Shown: positions 54,984 through 64,000 of the stretch, in pieces
How the letters are laid out: the number at the start of each line of letters is the position of its first letter
How positions within the stretch are numbered: the stretch's first letter is position 1
NCBI GenBank assembly: GCA_002270565.1
Contig: NQMI01000001.1
Coordinates: 63,973 to 127,972, forward strand
Direction: 5' to 3'
DNA: 64,000 nt
Source: Stenocarpella maydis
Lineage: Eukaryota; Ascomycota; Sordariomycetes; Diaporthales; Diaporthaceae
The notes under the pieces: model-generated
Database searches by the model: none
Told to the model about the DNA's origin: nothing
What the model saw: the letters and a program-made list of their open reading frames with translations, nothing else
Position numbers and translations under genes: made by a program

Positions 54984-55843
54984 TTATACGATGGTATCGT
55001 AGCCGTTGTCGTGGCAGTTGTTTCGGTTTGGGTCCGCCTCGGTCTCAAACCAGTGGATCTTCTCAGGCATTCTTCCGACAGAGACAATGAAGTCCCCGCC
55101 GGCGCCACAGTTCAGTGCCTTGCTCAGAAGATCGCCGAGGTACTTGGCATCAACCGAGATCCCGTCGTCTGGGCCCCTGTAGATCAAGCGAACAGCAATG
55201 CTCTGGTCATTGCCGTTGTTACCATAGGTGTTCTTGGGAACTTCAGTGCAGCCGGAGTGCTAAAACAGTGTTCAGTCAATATCGAGGAGTATATGCACCG
55301 CTCCGGGAGGCTTCCACTTACTGTATCATCTTTCTCGATGCCCGCGGTGCCACCGAATGTGGCAATAATGTCGCACATGTGGTAGACACTGGTCAGGACG
55401 GACTGGGAGTTCTTTCCACCCATATCCTTCCACTCTTGACTCACATCAGAGTAGAAGCAGCGATTCACATTGTTGTAAACCGTCTGATTAAGGTTGGGCA
55501 CGGCACAGATCTCCTCGGGTTTGCAAAGTGGAATCGGACGCCTCGACACGCCGCCAGTGTTCGTGGAGGTGAGTTTGGTGGGCAGCGTGTCAGGAAAGTT
55601 GGACTCATGAGGCAGGGCACCGCAAAGTGCATAGAACAGGGTCGTGGCCAAGAAGGTGAGTAGAAAAGCGAATCGTCGCACCTTGATGGTGGGGTGGTGA
55701 GACAATGATTGTAGTGGTTGTTGTGGACAGTTGGTTATTGCTTGCTTGGCTGAACGATCAAGCTCTTGACTTGCCAGTGGTATGTTAAAGAATTTGATGG
55801 GAGGGAGAAGGTTGAGGATGTGAGGGAGCTTTGGGTTTTTCAT
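54984..55843 (-). CDS. Cysteine-containing secreted-type protein, unknown function
   Basis: Exons are 55322-55843 and 54984-55259, with donor GTAAGT and acceptor TTTTAG, phase 0. The product is 265 residues from the ATG at 55843. A hydrophobic segment with a basic flank (KVRRFAFLLTFLATTLFYAL) lies at about residues 54-73. It would be a signal peptide if translation began just before it, but no ATG is there; an upstream exon or a signal anchor are the alternatives. After it come about eight Cys (LCKPEEIC, NRC, HMC, SGC, LNC, NNC), pairing well for an extracellular protein. The second exon reads RLIYRGPDDGISVDAKYLGD. No family is recognised. A small secreted protein is the best description. Confidence 0.65.
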
Positions 55844-57848
55844 TTGCAGGTACGTAGAAGACTGCAGTCTGTCTTAACATCAAGCTATACCTCTGGCTGT
55901 ATATGGACGGGTCATCGGCAGCAGTGAATATTCGCATTAACTTCTGCAATATCAGTCCTTCAGCTGCTGTATTGGCAATGCCTTCTGTCACAGACGAGAT
56001 CCAGTTCCCGCCCACATCACTGGCGTTTAGTTCACTTTTCTTATTTTCTGATAGCAAACCATCAGGATGGATCATACAAGAATCATTTAACCACGACTCA
56101 ATTATTTCAGAAACCAAGCACTCATGAGAGATCAAAGATCCCATGTATACATGTGGAAGACAGCCAGTGGCAAATAACTTTGTGGTTCATTTTTTGAGAC
56201 TGGTGTGAGGAGCAAGATCGTTGAGAGAATGAATTGCAGCCATCTCTTCAAAAGATCGGTTACATTAATTGCCAGTTACTGCGGCAATGCACTCAGCCCC
56301 GTTCAACTAACTTCATCACACACCACCCCAGCACCCCAGGGGCGCTGCTGTCAACAATACCAGCCTAATAATATGAGAGGGCTGGTGGCTTCCTCGTAAT
56401 GAAATGCCCAAAACTCGATTTGCTCGCCAAACATAATTATATGCTGAGGTTCTACTGAATGGTGTTTTCCTACAGGGGCTGGGTTCGATCTTTATACTAG
56501 TTTGCATTGGTCCATTTTTTTGAACCGTCTGGCGAATAAAATAGAGATTTTGATGAAGGGGGGCTCGGAATGCGAAGTATACTCCGAACAAGTCAAAAAT
56601 TGCGAGGCCAAGGGTTGACAAGGGCGAATAAGTGATTCACCGAAAGCGGAAGTTCTCACGGACAAGGCGAGTTAATTTCTAGCAATTGGCCCTCGGGCAA
56701 CAGTTTTAATATAAAACAGAATATCCATGAAAATGATGGTATGGTCTCCATCTGCCCGATACCACTTTCCAACAAACTTGCTATCAAGGAAAAGTCTCCG
56801 AGGCTTCCCACCCGCGGCAAAAGTCAGTCCGCTGACCCTAAAGGGCCTGTGTAGAGTTCGATTTGTAGCTTTCAGAGTTTCCTATGATAGCTTGATTAGA
56901 TGGTCCCCTAATGCCTCTCTGCAGAGCCTTTATAAAAGCCGATAATTTATCCTTCCGGTTCGTAACCGACCCCCTTAAGGCATAAATATTTCTGGAGCCT
57001 AAAATGTCACCATGAAGCCTGGCGCGTAAAATGTACAATTAGACTCCACCTGGAGGTAGTTGGTGCTCTGAGGGCTGAGCATCGTGCTGTCGACCTCCGT
57101 CGCCCGTAAGCACGTCTACGTACCTAGCCACTCCCTTCCCGTATAGCCGTTTCCTACTAAAAGGCCTATTCCCGGCCTCATAGGATCTGAACTTAATAAA
57201 ACACTATACATATATCAAATATGGAAAAGTTGTAATATATTTATCTAGGACTATAGTTGAAATAAATATGATAATATTGCTACAGCATAGCAAGATGTAC
57301 GAGGAAATAACTTAGTTGTTGCGCGAGGAGAGAAGAGCTAAGTATCTATGGTTTATGGGTGTAGTGCAGGCGTTTATATAGTGGGCCGTCTGGGTGGGTA
57401 CCGTAGCAAATATGTTCCCAGGTTTAACAGAACAAACAAATGATCAGCCCGGAAGTCGAAGATAAATCAAGGCAAGTGTGTCGGCGTCGCAAATCCACAG
57501 GCAGTTCAGTCTCCCTCGTTCAGCAAAATAGCCTTTGCACAGAGCCTAGGACTGGGTTGCTGCTGATCACCACTGACGGTTGATTTGAGAGGGGGATTTC
57601 TGCAATGCAAATTGGTCCGCATGGTTGAAAATGAATTGAAGATTGCCGAGTGCAGAAAGGGGTTAGGGTTGGCGAGCCTTGTCCACCACCGGCTTCTGTC
57701 TGGGTTCGGAGTGGCCGGCCTGCATACGCTGAGCAAAACTTTGGGGGGATTCAACAAATCTGGAGCATATGTGAACACCTTTCCCCACTGCCATCCCGAG
57801 CCAGAAGTCCCAGGACTTGCTCTGCCAGAGAGCTCTGTCACGTCAGCC
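55844..57848. other. 2-kb gene-poor, AT-rich stretch
   Basis: The right part (about 56640-57400) is AT-rich, with TATATA-like words and no coding potential, resembling RIP-affected or decayed repeat DNA. A minus-strand ATG frame at 55785-56144 (119 codons) overlaps the secreted-type gene and has no resemblance to anything I know. The last few hundred bases are the TSC13 upstream region. Confidence 0.45.
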
Positions 57849-58931
57849 ATGGCCTCCAAGATCTCACTCAAGGTCTCTAATCGAGGTGAGCTCTTGTCCC
57901 TAGGAATCCTGCTGCTGCGCCTCACTAACACCACATCAACTGGTTACAGCGCCAAAGAAGCCATTCCGGAAGCTCCCCCCATCCATTGAGCTGCCCAGCG
58001 ATGCCGAGGTCGATGACGCCAAGAAGGCCATCGCGCGCCACGCAGGCGTGAAGGATTTCAACCGAATCGGCCTGTTCCACCCGACCACGAGGAAGAGGAT
58101 CGCGGACCGGAGAGCCCTGATCCGCAACCTGGAGGATGTGACGTCCAAGGGGGAGATCCTCGCCCAGGACTTGGGTGCGTGATGACCTCCACCAGCACGG
58201 CATCTCGATGCGGCCACACAACTGACTGACAGATCCCAACAGGCCCGCAGATGGCATGGCGGACCGTCTACCTCGTCGAGTACCTGGGGCCGATCCTCTT
58301 CCACGCTCTCTTCTACTCGATCCGGCCGCAGCTGGCCAAGGTCGACCCGTATTTCTACCGGGACGCGGACAAGCTGCCGGTGACGGTGGTGCAGCAGGCG
58401 TGCTTCTACATGTTCATGGCGCACTTCATCAAGCGTGAGCTCGAGACGGCCTTCCTGCACAACTTCTCGGCCAGCACCATGCCGGCCTTCAACATCGTCA
58501 AGAACTCCTTCTTCTACTGGGTCTTTGCGGGCCTGCTGTCGGGCTACTTCATCTACGCGCCCCGGTCGCCCGCGGCCCGCGCGTCCTTTGGGCCCCTCGA
58601 CTACGTTGGGCTCGCGCTGTTCCTGGGCGGCGAGGCGTGCAACTTTGTCGTGCACAAGCACCTGGCGGGCCTGCGCAGGCCCGGCACCACCGAAAAGGGC
58701 ATCCCCAGCTGCATCGGGTCCGGCCTCGTCACGTCGCCCAACTACATGTTCGAGGTCCTGGCGTGGGTCGGCGTCATCCTCATCGCCAGGGAGTGGTCGG
58801 TCATCGTCTTCATCGCCATTGGCATCTCGTACATGGCGGACTGGTCGCGCGGCAAGGAGAAGGCGCTCCGGGCGACCTTTGGTGACAAGTACAAGAAGAA
58901 GAGGTACACCATGCTCCCCGGTCTCATCTAG
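57849..58931 (+). CDS. TSC13: Very-long-chain enoyl-CoA reductase (Tsc13)
   Basis: Last enzyme of the ER fatty-acid elongation cycle; reduces trans-2-enoyl-CoA with NADPH and supplies C24-C26 acyl chains for sphingolipids. Exons are 57849-57885, 57950-58174 and 58243-58931, giving 316 residues, the normal length. The N-terminal third is a ubiquitin-like fold (MASKISLKVSNR, IARHAGVKDFNRIGLF). Then come YLVEYLGPILFHALFY, QQACFYMFMAHFIKRELETA, and about six membrane helices. The C-terminal steroid 5-alpha-reductase domain has GLVTSPNYMFEVLAW and ends KYKKKRYTMLPGLI. The small first exon is supported by phase and by the join SNR|APKKPFRKL. Confidence 0.94.
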
Positions 58932-59167
58932 ACCGGCGAAGGGGCATGTGAGAACTCGCACGGCAGATGGGTTGTGGTGGACGTGACTGGGGTCCTGTTG
59001 ATGCCTCGTGCTAATGCGGACCATGTAATGCTAGAGCAGACATAAAAAGCAGACATCGCTATTCCAACGCCAATAGAAGGGTGCTCGGCCAGGCCACCCG
59101 TGGTATCGGTGAATTCATCAATCATGACAGTCGCAAACGTGGCTGCTCCGGTATCCCGGCGCAAGGA

Positions 59168-60256
59168 TCAGCTCCGCCACCGGAACCTCCTTAGCCAGCC
59201 TGTCGACGTTGGTGGCTGTTGTGTTGTTGCCGTTGTTCCGTTTGACCGTGAGACGAGGCCGGCGGGCATACCCGGCCCCGGGCCAGCAATCCCAGTGGGC
59301 AAGGGATCCTGAGCCGAGTCAACATCCATAGCAGTCGTAGAGGGGGCCCGCTCCGGTTGCTTCCCCTTGTCCTTGCTCCTGCCCACGGCATCCTCATCGG
59401 CCGGTCCATGACCAGGCTCGCCATCCTCCATCCTCACGTCCCCGTCCCCGTCCCCACCAACACTCCCACGCTCACTCCCAGACCAGCTCCCGCTCTCGCT
59501 CCCCGTCCAGCTCCCGCTCCCGCTCCCGCTCCCGCCGCCCTCGTGCACGAGCCTCATGGTCTCCTCGAGCACGAGGAAGTCCCGCTCCAGGCGCTCGGCC
59601 CAGTTCTGCACGTCGCCGAGCTCCTTGACCTGGCGGCTCCCCTTGTCGAGCACCTTCAGCAGGCGGTCGTCCTCGCGCCGCAGGTCCGCCAGCGCGCGCT
59701 CGACGTCCCGCTCCTGCTTCTCGATAGCCGCCTGGTTGGCGTGCAGCAGCGAGGCCCGCGTCTGCAGCTCGTGGTCGAGCGTGTTGCCGATGCTCGCCAC
59801 CAGCGCGTTGCGCGCCTGCGTGATCTGCTGCTGCTCCGCCTCGGTGGGGAGGTGCGACGGGCTCGTCGGGGAGGCTGGGGCCGCTGCCGCTGATGCTGAC
59901 GATGCTGCTGCGCGGGAGGATGAGGAGGAGGGAGGTGGGTGGGGCCGGCTCTGGGACCGCGGTGGTAACGGGTGTGCCGGGGGGTGAGCAGCAGCAGCAG
60001 GGCGAGCATGTGTGTGGGCTTCCTGCGGAGGCGGTGGTGGCGGCGGGTGGGATGACGAGGCGGAGGATGGCGCGGTGGTGGACGGGCCTCCTCCTGCCCC
60101 GCCCCGCAGGCTGGTGCCGCTCGGGAAGACGGTGCTCCTGCCGGCAGTGGTCGAGGGCGGGGACGATGATACGGTGGTAGCCGTCACCGAAGCGGACGAG
60201 GGCCGGGGCGGGCTGATTGGCCGTATGTCTGAGGCGGACATGGTCCTGGCTATCAT
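59168..60256 (-). CDS. BLOC1S1/GCN5L1-like protein (Bls1 family)
   Basis: Probable subunit of the BLOC-1 complex acting on endosomes; in animals GCN5L1/BLOC1S1. Single exon, 362 residues from the ATG at 60256; an ATG at 60241 (MSASDIRPISPP) is equally possible. The first ~130 residues are Ser/Pro/Ala-rich. The conserved helical core follows: ITQARNALVASIGNTLDHEL, QTRASLLHANQAAIEKQERD, and the signature ELGDVQNWAERLERDFLVLE, which matches the EIGDVENWA region of BLOC1S1. A Ser/Gly/Glu-rich tail with a Gly-Ser repeat ends the protein. The extension on both sides makes it much longer than the animal protein. Confidence 0.75.
   Translation of the reverse strand: MIARTMSASDIRPISPPRPSSASVTATTVSSSPPSTTAGRSTVFPSGTSLRGGAGGGPSTTAPSSASSSHPPPPPPPQEAHTHARPAAAAHPPAHPLPPRSQSRPHPPPSSSSSRAAASSASAAAAPASPTSPSHLPTEAEQQQITQARNALVASIGNTLDHELQTRASLLHANQAAIEKQERDVERALADLRREDDRLLKVLDKGSRQVKELGDVQNWAERLERDFLVLEETMRLVHEGGGSGSGSGSWTGSESGSWSGSERGSVGGDGDGDVRMEDGEPGHGPADEDAVGRSKDKGKQPERAPSTTAMDVDSAQDPLPTGIAGPGPGMPAGLVSRSNGTTATTQQPPTSTGWLRRFRWRS
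59440..59545. repeat. Imperfect short repeats coding the Gly/Ser-rich tail of the BLOC1S1-like gene
   Basis: Minus-strand repeats of about six bases encode repeated Gly-Ser and Ser-Glu-Ser residues (GSGSGSWTGSESGSWSG). Likely to vary in length. Confidence 0.7.
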
Positions 60257-60744
60257 CTCTCTCGCGGCTTGTGCTTGCTGCAAAGCTGGGTTTTGGGATG
60301 CAGGAGAGGGGGAGGACTGCTTGTCTGCCTGGATTCAATTCAACCATTCATGGTAGGAGCACAGAGAGCAAGTCTCCACGGCCAGCGGGCGGCAGCAGCT
60401 GATTCACGCTACTGCAGGGAACCCCACGGGCAGTCGACCACTCTCATCGTGACATGGGCAGCCACACCCACAGGTGTGTGTACACAGTATGCCATGTACG
60501 TAATGGCACCCAGCTCGCTGGCAAGTACGGGCGTACTTGGCGGGGTAAGTCGTAAACTGACAGGATCCATGTTCCTATGCTTTGCTGTCACACCATGTGT
60601 GCTTTGGCAATTGCATGTGACGGTCCAGAGAGCCTCTCTTGGCCTACCAATTCACACCCGTGGATAATCATTATCCTGCAGGCTGTCTACTTTTTTGTCC
60701 TGCCCCCACGCCTGATACGTCCCGGTAGGTGGCCTCCTCTCCCC
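60257..60744. other. Spacer upstream of the BLOC1S1-like gene
   Basis: About 490 bp, including the promoter of that gene and the 3' flank of the next. No gene seen. Confidence 0.45.
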
Positions 60745-61490
60745 TCAGAAGAGCCTTGGGGCTGAAGACCACTTCCTGCCGGTCGCACGCGAGACCGCAT
60801 TCACGGCCCAGCTCCTCTTCGCCACCACGTCGCACGCCGCGACGTGCTCTGACATGCCGCGCAAGGCGAAGACGATGGTTCCCATTCTCGGCGACTCGCT
60901 GTGCGGCGGCGGCTCCCAGTTGTCTCCCCAGTTCGCGGCGGCCTGCATGGCCATGTTCTGGCGGCAGGACCACGACAGGGCACTGCCGTGCAGGCGGGTG
61001 CAGGTATTGTAGATGGCATTGATCTCCAGCGTCTCCGGCCCGCCGTCCCGCCCGGGCTTGACCGTCTGTTTCGGTACCAGGCGTCAGCTGTCGGCCGCTG
61101 AGGAGATACGGTGGGTTGTATTCGACGGTGGGCAGGACCGGGCCGTACTGTGCTTCGGTCGAGCCTATCTCGAGAACCTGCGGCTAACATGGCATCTGCT
61201 CTGGGGAGGGCTTTGTAAGACTCTATCAGAAAGATGCTTACAGCTGAGCTCCAGACCACGTTTCCGCACGGGCTCTCGATAGGGTGGGTTTTCTCCTCAA
61301 CCTCCTCCATGCCCACTCCCGGCTTGGGAGTGACGCTTAGGGTGTACTCTTCAATCACCTCCTTCGGGAGGGGAGTGCCACTGGCCGGCTTCTCTTGGGC
61401 CTTGCTGGCTGCCATTTTGCCCGTCTTGGTGGCTGCGCCGGCCGCAGACTGACCACTGGCTCGTGTCTTGCGGATCTTGCCGGGAGCCAT
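60745..61490 (-). CDS. Unknown protein with frame problems (start possibly at 61710)
   Basis: Not recognised. Exon 1 is 61242-61490 (MAPGKIRKTRASGQSAAG...). Exon 2 starts at 61177 after a 64-bp intron (donor GTAAGC, acceptor CCGCAG) and reads VLEIGSTEAQYGPVLPTVEY, NPPYLLSGRQLTPGTET. Near 61070 the sensible reading moves by one base to VKPGRDGGPETLEINAIYNT, then NWGDNWEPPPHSESPRMG, FALRGMSEHVAACDVVAK, ending WSSAPRLF at 60745. Without one base the product would be about 226 residues. Upstream, an ATG at 61710 (MARTRGQTARSRPTASGG) is open to a run of 11 C at about 61527-61537, after which the frame that joins MAPGK is again one base off. The second half is compact and well formed. Its Arg-Gly-Met and Asn-Ala-Val phrases match no domain I know. 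Confidence 0.55.
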
Positions 61491-61710
61491 AGTACCGGCC
61501 TTGGCAGTTGCGGTGGTAAGCCTGGGGGGGGGGGCCGCTGATGGATAAGCCGTCAGATGGCGAGGGCTTCATTACAATCTTCCTCCGCTTCCTGATCCTG
61601 TTGGCAGAGAGTGGCTTCAGGGCTGTGGGGCCGTCCCTCATGAAGATTGAAGGTGGGCCACCGGATGCAGTTGGTCTGCTCCTAGCAGTCTGGCCTCGAG
61701 TCCTCGCCAT

Positions 61711-63399
61711 TGAGACGGCAGATGTGGCCGGAGCCCAGAGGATTCTTGTGTGAGATCAGATGAGGGGTCAAACCTCAGGGGTGTGGTTGACAAGAGCAGG
61801 AATGTCGTCTGTTGATCCCCTTCTGTCTGGTTGATCTCGTGCTTCAGGTGAGGTGGGAGGAGTAATTGAGTGGCGAGAAGGCCTAGAGTGTGCGGATGGA
61901 TACTGTCCAGTGGAACCTCCCCGAAGAGAGCGGGAGAAAGGAGGAGGTCTTGATGAAAGTGACCATGGGGTGAGACGGACTCAAGGTTGAGGATGAATGA
62001 CGGCGCACCTTCGCCGTCAATTCTTTCTCTCTCTACCTGTACGGCCTCAACTCCACATCGGTATCATGTGACTGGGAGGGATGCGATGATGACTGGGAGG
62101 TCGCGATGATGACTGGGAGGTCACGATGCTGGTTCGATACCGAAGAGGTGGTCGGCTGGGTTGAAATACCAGGAGCGGAGGGAGTTTGATGATGTCGTGT
62201 TGCTCAAGTGAAAATGCACGGCATCACCAGTTCCATTCATCTCTCGTGGTCTTGGGCCCTTGTTTGCGATCTCATATCTCGAGATGCGATATTGTCAGGA
62301 GCCGTGCGATGAGAACTAGAGGAGAAGGAAGAAGATTGCCAATTTGCAGACTTCAGATACCTGTACTGGGCAGCACTGTCGGTAGGCTGCGACTGACCCA
62401 GTCACTATGCCCAACAGATGTGGATATTGGTTTTGACTGCCACATGGATGCAGGAAGCTTCGTCCATACCAGCAAAGTCGCCCCGGCAACGCTCCCATTG
62501 AATCGAAGCGCAGGCATCAAACTATTGGTGCTAGCCCGAGCATCACTCCAACCGTAGGTATCTGCTTCTACATCTCTCAGCATCGACTACTTGTGAAGCT
62601 TTTCGCCTGCCACATGTCTGGTGGTTCAGAATGGGAAATGTATGCCTTGATGTCCCCAGGCAGATTGTGGACCGCTGGGGACAGGACACTCACAGAGCAC
62701 ACCTACCTTAATATATGCGGCTAGAGTACCCTTAAATTTCAATCCAAGACTCCATGGCAAAAGAAAATGGAAATGGGCCCCAGTTTCATAAGAAGAGGGC
62801 CCAAAGAGACCTTCTATGCCCAGACACGCCTCGATTATTTTCCACCTTGGATGCGAGACATTGAAGAGCATACAGTTAACCGCCGAGGGCTTGTCAAAAT
62901 ATCAACAAGGAGTTTGGCGATCAAGTACATAAGATGATAAAATCGCATTGCGTACAAATCCGTTCCTTAACACTGAGCAGATTGTTCTCCACTTGCACCT
63001 GCTATATTTAGATATCCTCATGCTTATTCTATTTCAATCGTCTTGGCCGAACTTCACTTCGGAGTTACTTTGCCTCGAGTACCCAAAGCTACTAGAAAGC
63101 CGGCTCTTTATACCCCAGGTTGATCACCACAGATTTTCGCCTTGTCAGACTACCAATCATTGTCACCCATATTCTTGTCGAACTAGAGTGGCCAATCCGC
63201 TTCTGGAAATGCCATTTATTTCTGAATTGGTCAGTGTGTTGTGCTATACTCAAGCATAGCCAGCCTGGCTTATAGGTTACAAGACGTAGATTCTCACGGC
63301 TTGTAAGTGATTCATGATACTCAGAGCTTCCCGACAGCCATGATCCAGAACACTCACTGGATCCACAGCTTCCAAGGGCATTCAGTATATACAGCCCCC
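61711..63399. other. 1.7-kb intergenic region with a short tandem repeat
   Basis: Lies between the unknown gene and the amidohydrolase. A unit of about 21 bp (gatgatgactgggaggtcgc type) is repeated around 62070-62128. The right half (62900-63300) is AT-richer. The 123-codon plus frame at 62186-62557 has no resemblance to known proteins. Confidence 0.5.
62070..62128. repeat. Tandem repeat, ~21-bp unit, nearly three copies
   Basis: The phrase gatgatgactgggagg recurs head to tail, with actgggagg present three times at 62071, 62092 and 62112. It is probably replication slippage. Confidence 0.75.
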
Positions 63400-64000
63400 T
63401 CATCTCAAAACGTGCCTCGATGAGGGCGGGTCCCAGACCACATCTTTGACGCTCAGCCTCTGCCTGGCCGGCACCCTGATCTGGTCGTCTTCAAGGCTGC
63501 CGCTCTTCCCGGGAACCTCCACATATCCAACATTTCTGACAAGCAAACCTGGAACGGGAACATCATCCCCTAGGCTATTCAGAGCATATCGCACAGCTCC
63601 GGCCCGCTCCTCGTCATCACCTGAGCCCAGCCCAATCGCCCTCCTCGCCCGCTCGCTGACGCACCCGTACAGGAGCTGGGCATCGGCCTCGGCGCCGGAG
63701 TGGTACAGGAGAACCCCCCAGCTGGCCAGCTGCAGCGGGTCTCCGTCGCCGCCCGGCGTGAAGGCGTTGCCGACGTTGTTCACGCCCAGGCAGCCGTTCA
63801 GCCCCAAGTCCTTGATCATGGAGGGGATTTGCATCGTGCCGCGGAGCCGCGAGTGCGGCCGGCTGGTTCCCGAGTGTTCTGACCCCTTGGGCCGCCCCAT
63901 CATGTAGAGGTCGCTGGTTGGTAGGCCTACGAAGTGGACCGGGAGTCTGTTGTCTTTTATGAAGCTTGCTATTCTTTCCATCTCTGAGGAGTCGGTGGTG
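63400..64000 (-). CDS. Amidohydrolase/cytosine deaminase-like metal-dependent hydrolase, C-terminal part
   Basis: The frame is open from the right window edge to a stop at 63400, so about the last 200 residues are seen. The segment VHFVGLPTSDLYMMGRPKG has the aspartate (PTSDLY) that binds the catalytic metal in cytosine-deaminase-like amidohydrolases. It is followed by LGVNNVGNAFTPGGDGDPLQ, typical of the turn after that strand, and a helical region (LLYGCVSERARRAIGLG). The final ~60 residues should return to the small composite beta domain (GLLVRNVGYVEVPGK, DDQIRVPARQRLSVKDVVWD). Substrate unknown; family members act on cytosine, creatinine or related amides. The N-terminal HxH metal motif lies outside the window. 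Confidence 0.75.
   Translation of the reverse strand, partial: TTDSSEMERIASFIKDNRLPVHFVGLPTSDLYMMGRPKGSEHSGTSRPHSRLRGTMQIPSMIKDLGLNGCLGVNNVGNAFTPGGDGDPLQLASWGVLLYHSGAEADAQLLYGCVSERARRAIGLGSGDDEERAGAVRYALNSLGDDVPVPGLLVRNVGYVEVPGKSGSLEDDQIRVPARQRLSVKDVVWDPPSSRHVLR

Noticed and set aside
55785..56144. 119-codon minus-strand ATG frame
   Set aside because: Overlaps the start of the secreted-type gene and has no recognisable sequence; kept only as a remark.
57936..59024. Minus-strand frame of 362 codons opposite TSC13
   Set aside because: Runs antisense across two TSC13 introns and exons; no family resemblance.
62186..62557. 123-codon plus-strand frame
   Set aside because: Low-quality composition in an intergenic stretch; no motif or splice support.
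1..64000. tRNA, rRNA, or intact transposons
   Set aside because: I found no cloverleaf-like segment, rRNA core, transposase or reverse-transcriptase motif by eye; short or decayed ones could be missed without a covariance or repeat search.
1..64000. Secondary metabolite gene cluster
   Set aside because: The transporter, oxidoreductase and zinc-cluster factor are far apart, and no PKS, NRPS, terpene synthase or cytochrome P450 gene is present.

Overview
This window looks like nuclear DNA of a filamentous ascomycete, most likely a sordariomycete. The coding DNA is GC-rich. Genes carry short introns with GTRNGT donors, CTRAY branch sites and YAG acceptors. The proteins are typical of filamentous fungi: an AcuK/Ert1-type zinc-cluster factor, Dsc3, Spo22, a fungal xanthine dehydrogenase and a Dal5-family permease. 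The species cannot be read from the sequence. One N (35432) and many long homopolymers suggest a draft assembly, so single-base frame problems may be assembly errors.

Layout. 0-6 kb: the end of a PPR-like gene, COX8 (minus), and MTR4 (plus) with its 3' intron. 6-20 kb, all minus: DSC3, a Rho/Ras-like protein with degenerate G boxes and a long N-terminal extension, a BNA3-type aminotransferase, a seven-exon SPO22/ZIP4 gene, and an AcuK/ERT1 homologue whose zinc cluster is split over micro-exons. 20-36 kb: xanthine dehydrogenase (minus), aldehyde dehydrogenase (plus), a RING/TRAF-type ubiquitin ligase (minus) and a seven-exon Dal5-family transporter (minus). 36-47 kb, all minus: a TBC-domain RabGAP, UFD2 and exocyst SEC6. 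47-57 kb is looser and partly AT-rich. It holds a broken or heavily spliced metzincin-like protease gene, an ankyrin-like remnant, an unknown 597-residue protein, a zeta-crystallin-type quinone oxidoreductase and a cysteine-containing secreted-type protein. 57-64 kb: TSC13 (plus), a BLOC1S1/GCN5L1-like gene, an unknown gene with two frame problems, and the 3' end of an amidohydrolase (all minus).

How the genes relate. This is mostly housekeeping DNA: RNA surveillance, respiration, meiosis, ubiquitin ligation (DSC3, the RING/TRAF protein, UFD2), vesicle traffic (TBC, SEC6, BLOC1S1-like), very-long-chain fatty acid synthesis, purine oxidation and gluconeogenic control. There is no biosynthetic gene cluster. 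Nearly all genes from 6 to 56 kb lie on the minus strand; the aldehyde dehydrogenase is the exception.

Exon limits were inferred by eye from splice consensus, reading phase and family conservation. Where phases close exactly (COX8, MTR4, BNA3, SPO22, ERT1, XDH, the Dal5-type transporter, UFD2, TSC13, the GTPase-like core) the models are firm. Four models are unresolved: the 5' end of the GTPase-like gene, the N-terminal junction of the TBC gene, the metzincin-like locus, and the unknown gene at 60.7-61.5 kb.
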